Assembly (NCBI GenBank): GCA_020342025.1
Contig: CP070840.1
Location: 554,150-560,668 of the forward strand
Source of the DNA: Deltaproteobacteria bacterium
GTDB taxonomy: Bacteria; Desulfobacterota; DSM-4660; Desulfatiglandales; HGW-15
Length of the DNA: 6,519 bases
Reading direction: 5' to 3'
The number at the start of each line of letters is the position of its first letter. Position 1 is the first letter of the stretch. Shown here in pieces: positions 5,540-6,519 of the stretch. Position numbers and translations under genes: made by a program. Below the pieces are notes generated by a model, which did no database searches, was not told where the DNA came from, and saw nothing but the letters and a program-made list of their open reading frames with translations.

Positions 5540-6519
5540 GTTCACAATCTTAGCCGCGATGATAATGTTCACACGTCTATTCTGGGCACGCCCTTCTTCG
5601 GTTTCGTTGCTGGCAATAGGCTCATAGAAGGATCGTCCGACAGCCTCCATGTTCCTTGCATCGAGCCCCATCTCTTTTTGAAAATAACGAACGACTGCGC
5701 CCGCGCGAGCAGCAGAAAGCTCCCAATTTGACGGATACTTGTTTCGATATTCTGGCAGGATAGCCTTATTGTCGGTGTGTCCTACCACTCGGATTTGCTT
5801 ATCCGTGACATTTTTCAAGATATCTCCGACCCTTCTGAGAATCTCTCGTCCTTCCAGAGTAATAGTCGCCCTCCCAGATTTGAACAAGACGCGATCCATA
5901 AATGTAACCGAAAGTTTTTCTTCCAACTCTTCGATAGTCACTTCTTTATTTTGAATTTGATCTTTGAGCTCGGCCAAAATGGCATCATGGGTAGATTTCA
6001 ACTGGTCTATTTTGGTTTTGAGCTGAGTCTCTTGCCCTTGCAGTTCCGAAAGACTGCGTTGAAGCCTTTCAATCTCTTTATTGCCTCTTTTAATCTCTTC
6101 GTTGAGAGAGACCACCTGCGAAGAAGCACCTTCCAATTGTACTTTAAGCTCTGCGACCAATTGATCCTTGGATGCGAGTTCAGCCCTGAGTGCTTCGATG
6201 ATCTTCTCGTTCTCTTGAGAGTCGTTTCTTAATTTGAGGAGCTTTTCTTCAAAATCGGAAATTGATCGGTCCTTCATATTGATATCGTTCTCAAGTTCTG
6301 AAACACGCTTCATGGCGTTTCTCTGTTTCTCAAGATATTCGGCCTTCTCATGGATTTGATTCTGAAGGGCCCCTTTTTCTTGATCCAACTGAATCATTTT
6401 TTCTTCCAAGGACGATGCCTTCTTTTCACTGATCAAGAGGGCATCTTTAGTGTCCTGACCCTGTCGGTAAAGAATGATCACAGATATGATAGCCGCAGCC
6501 AATAGCCCTGATAAGACTA
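5537..6519 (-). CDS. Membrane-anchored coiled-coil protein with C-terminal OmpA/MotB peptidoglycan-binding domain (5' end off the window)
   Basis: The frame is open to the right edge. A TTG at 6502 could be taken as a start, but the codons upstream of it (VLSGLL) continue a hydrophobic helix into AAAIISVIILYR, and the TTG falls inside that helix. The true start is therefore outside the window. Counting from the TTG, the membrane helix ends near residue 12. Residues about 20-195 are a long, nearly uninterrupted coiled coil rich in Glu, Lys, Leu and Gln (for example KEIERLQRSLSELQGQ). Residues about 200-318 form an OmpA-like domain with LFKSGRATI, GHTDN (241-245), SNWELSAARA (258-267) and EGRAQNRRVNI (303-313), which are the peptidoglycan-binding signatures of the family. 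The protein would sit in the inner membrane and reach through the periplasm to hold the cell wall. It is the first visible gene of the operon with the small protein and the kinase-like protease. It differs from MotB and ZorB in its much longer coiled coil. Confidence 0.9.
   Translation of the reverse strand, partial: VLSGLLAAAIISVIILYRQGQDTKDALLISEKKASSLEEKMIQLDQEKGALQNQIHEKAEYLEKQRNAMKRVSELENDINMKDRSISDFEEKLLKLRNDSQENEKIIEALRAELASKDQLVAELKVQLEGASSQVVSLNEEIKRGNKEIERLQRSLSELQGQETQLKTKIDQLKSTHDAILAELKDQIQNKEVTIEELEEKLSVTFMDRVLFKSGRATITLEGREILRRVGDILKNVTDKQIRVVGHTDNKAILPEYRNKYPSNWELSAARAGAVVRYFQKEMGLDARNMEAVGRSFYEPIASNETEEGRAQNRRVNIIIAAKIVN

Noticed and set aside
5777..6232. 151-codon open frame on the plus strand opposite the coiled-coil gene
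   Set aside because: Its Phe/Leu-rich sequence is what an antisense read of Glu/Lys-rich coiled-coil codons gives. The minus-strand gene is clearly real.
5537..6519. Zorya antiphage component (ZorB-like) or flagellar MotB
   Set aside because: The OmpA domain is shared, but the long coiled coil differs from both. No ZorA/MotA-type partner or Zorya nuclease/helicase is in the window. The right flank could still change this.
1..6519. CRISPR array, insertion sequence, tRNA or rRNA gene
   Set aside because: No regularly spaced repeats, transposase-like frames, terminal inverted repeats or cloverleaf sequences were found on either strand.

Overview
The window looks like chromosomal DNA from a Gram-negative bacterium. 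The evidence is a Sec-exported periplasmic solute-binding protein, an OmpA-type peptidoglycan-binding protein, a zinc-ribbon/kinase-like receptor and strong Shine-Dalgarno sites. The mix of a Liv-type binding protein and Hanks-kinase-like envelope proteins would fit a deltaproteobacterial (Desulfobacterota-like) or similar environmental lineage. That placement is inference; there is no marker gene.

Layout. Positions 1-985 (minus) hold the N-terminal 328 residues of a branched-chain-amino-acid-type ABC transporter substrate-binding protein that runs off the left edge. Positions 986-1543 are a gene-free divergent intergenic region with two perfect-stem inverted repeats (1261-1280 and 1324-1347) and a 7-bp tandem repeat. 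It also holds a very good sigma-70 promoter (TTGACA, 17 bp, TATGCT; 1462-1490), whose -10 lies inside a dyad and which is straddled by a 30-bp-spaced direct repeat. That promoter reads into a gene at 1544 (plus) for a cysteine/histidine-containing protein I do not recognise. Its reading frame is broken at about 2030, and the displaced C-terminal part continues in another frame to 2189. Only 24 nt separate this gene from the next stop codon, so the two genes converge.

Positions 2214-6519 (minus) form a compact three-gene operon, read right to left. The first gene is a membrane-anchored long coiled coil ending in an OmpA/MotB peptidoglycan-binding domain (5' end outside the window). Next, after a 9-nt gap, is a 67-residue protein of unknown function, which overlaps the third gene by ATGA. 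The third gene encodes a 1037-residue protein: zinc ribbon, Hanks-type kinase fold, one transmembrane helix, trypsin/HtrA-like protease with an intact His-Asp-Ser triad, and a helical-repeat (TPR-like) C-terminus. The kinase fold has lost its catalytic Lys and Asp and reads as a pseudokinase.

The most interesting content is this operon. It looks like a possible transmembrane device in which a cytoplasmic pseudokinase/zinc-ribbon sensor is joined through the inner membrane to a periplasmic protease, and is co-expressed with a wall-binding coiled-coil partner. The architecture is read directly from the sequence; the signalling role is inference.
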